64,000 bases of DNA from Streptomyces sp. NBC_01571 (lineage in GTDB: Bacteria; Actinomycetota; Actinomycetes; Streptomycetales; Streptomycetaceae), in NCBI RefSeq assembly GCF_026339875.1, contig NZ_JAPEPZ010000001.1:4216001-4280000 (forward strand). Reading direction: 5' to 3'. Made by a program: the position numbers and the translations under genes. The number at the start of each line of letters is the position of its first letter. Within the stretch, counting starts at the first letter, position 1. A model generated the notes under the pieces. The model was given only the letters and a program-made list of their open reading frames with translations, was not told where the DNA came from and searched no databases. Shown one piece after another: positions 63,690 to 64,000 of this stretch.

Positions 63690-64000
63690 TCAGTGGGGCC
63701 CCAGGCCGCCGCTGCCGAACGAGCCGCTTCCGCCCTCGACCCAGCGTGGTCGCTCCTGCGACGCGCTCGGCCGGGACGAGTGGGCCAGTTCGTACGGGGT
63801 GAGGGCGTGCCCGCTCTTGTCCACCTTGGGGATCTCGGCGGCCTCTCGGATCTCACGGACCTCGTGGACCGCACCGCCCGGTGGCAGCTGCGGCTGCTCC
63901 TCGGGGCGCGGCAGTTGTTCGCGTGCTCGGATGCGGCAGCCCAGCCAGAGACTGCCGGCCAACAGGGTCACGAGGGCCACGGCGACCAGGAACAGCCCGA
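63690..64000 (-). CDS. Membrane protein of unknown function, partial (5' end outside window)
   Basis: The frame is open to the edge of the window. Visible: a hydrophobic helix (GLFLVAVALVTLLAGSLWLG) followed by a soluble tail with VREIREAAEIPKVDKSGHAL and a Gly/Ser-rich end. No family recognised. The start cannot be placed; a GTG at 63980 falls within the helix and is unlikely to be the true start. Confidence 0.65.
   Translation of the reverse strand, partial: GLFLVAVALVTLLAGSLWLGCRIRAREQLPRPEEQPQLPPGGAVHEVREIREAAEIPKVDKSGHALTPYELAHSSRPSASQERPRWVEGGSGSFGSGGLGPH

Overview
The window is about 64 kb of high-GC actinobacterial chromosome, almost certainly Streptomyces. Evidence: strong G/C bias at third codon positions, GTG starts, an SsgA-like sporulation protein, a WhiJ-type XRE/DUF397/ATPase triad, DasR sites in front of GlcNAc PTS genes, and a mec/cysO/cysM cysteine cluster. 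From memory, the order nagF-nagE1-nagE2, mec-cysO-cysM, clpS, pncB, RDD genes, ssgG, hppD resembles the S. coelicolor core region around SCO2897-SCO2940. No alignment could be run.

Layout. (1) 1-5.7 kb is accessory. It holds the tail of a SEC-C protein, a large PLD/DEAD/DUF3427 helicase with visibly lower GC than its neighbours, and a WhiJ-like triad (HATPase; divergent XRE-DUF5753 and DUF397) with a 15-bp palindrome between its halves. (2) 5.8-13.3 kb carries small membrane proteins, a GlxA-type regulator, an MFS transporter, a DUF445 protein and a secreted SGNH hydrolase. A 168-bp palindromic element supplies the stop codons of two convergent genes. (3) 13.3-25.4 kb has a four-gene ABC-2/DUF1707 operon, a class A PBP, a Gdx guanidinium exporter behind a guanidine-III-like riboswitch, a GroES-like protein, Bcp, a modular HNH protein beside tRNA-Leu, RdgB and RNase PH. 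(4) 25.1-28.4 kb is the DasR-controlled GlcNAc phosphotransferase locus. (5) 28.4-37.9 kb has an MBL hydrolase, a membrane-anchored PemK-like protein, the CysM/CysO/Mec pathway with a cysteine-containing leader peptide, an amino-acid permease, clpS, and NAD salvage genes pncB and pncA. (6) 38-49.2 kb has a secreted M6 protease, two RDD proteins, ssgG, a GlcD-type oxidase, a TPR protein and hppD; a second palindromic element lies after ssgG. (7) 49.3-60.3 kb has an Lrp regulator leading an OpuB-type osmolyte transporter operon, an ArsR-like regulator with a probable leaderless promoter, a secreted Lon-like protease, an IclR regulator, a second helicase and an MFS efflux pump. (8) 60.2-63.6 kb is bounded by tRNA-Cys and a 32-bp exact copy of its 3' end. 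It holds one propeller/Ig-repeat secreted protein and a pentapeptide-repeat remnant and looks like a decayed tRNA-integrated island. A partial membrane-protein gene runs off the right edge.

Functional links visible in the sequence: GlcNAc uptake under DasR; cysteine synthesis on a carrier protein with probable attenuation; NAD recycling through adjacent nicotinamidase and nicotinate phosphoribosyltransferase; and guanidine sensing tied directly to guanidinium export. The most novel points are the tRNA-Cys-bounded island, the two related palindromic elements that provide stop codons, the repeat-built HNH protein next to tRNA-Leu, and the CysO C-terminus that continues past the Gly-Gly.
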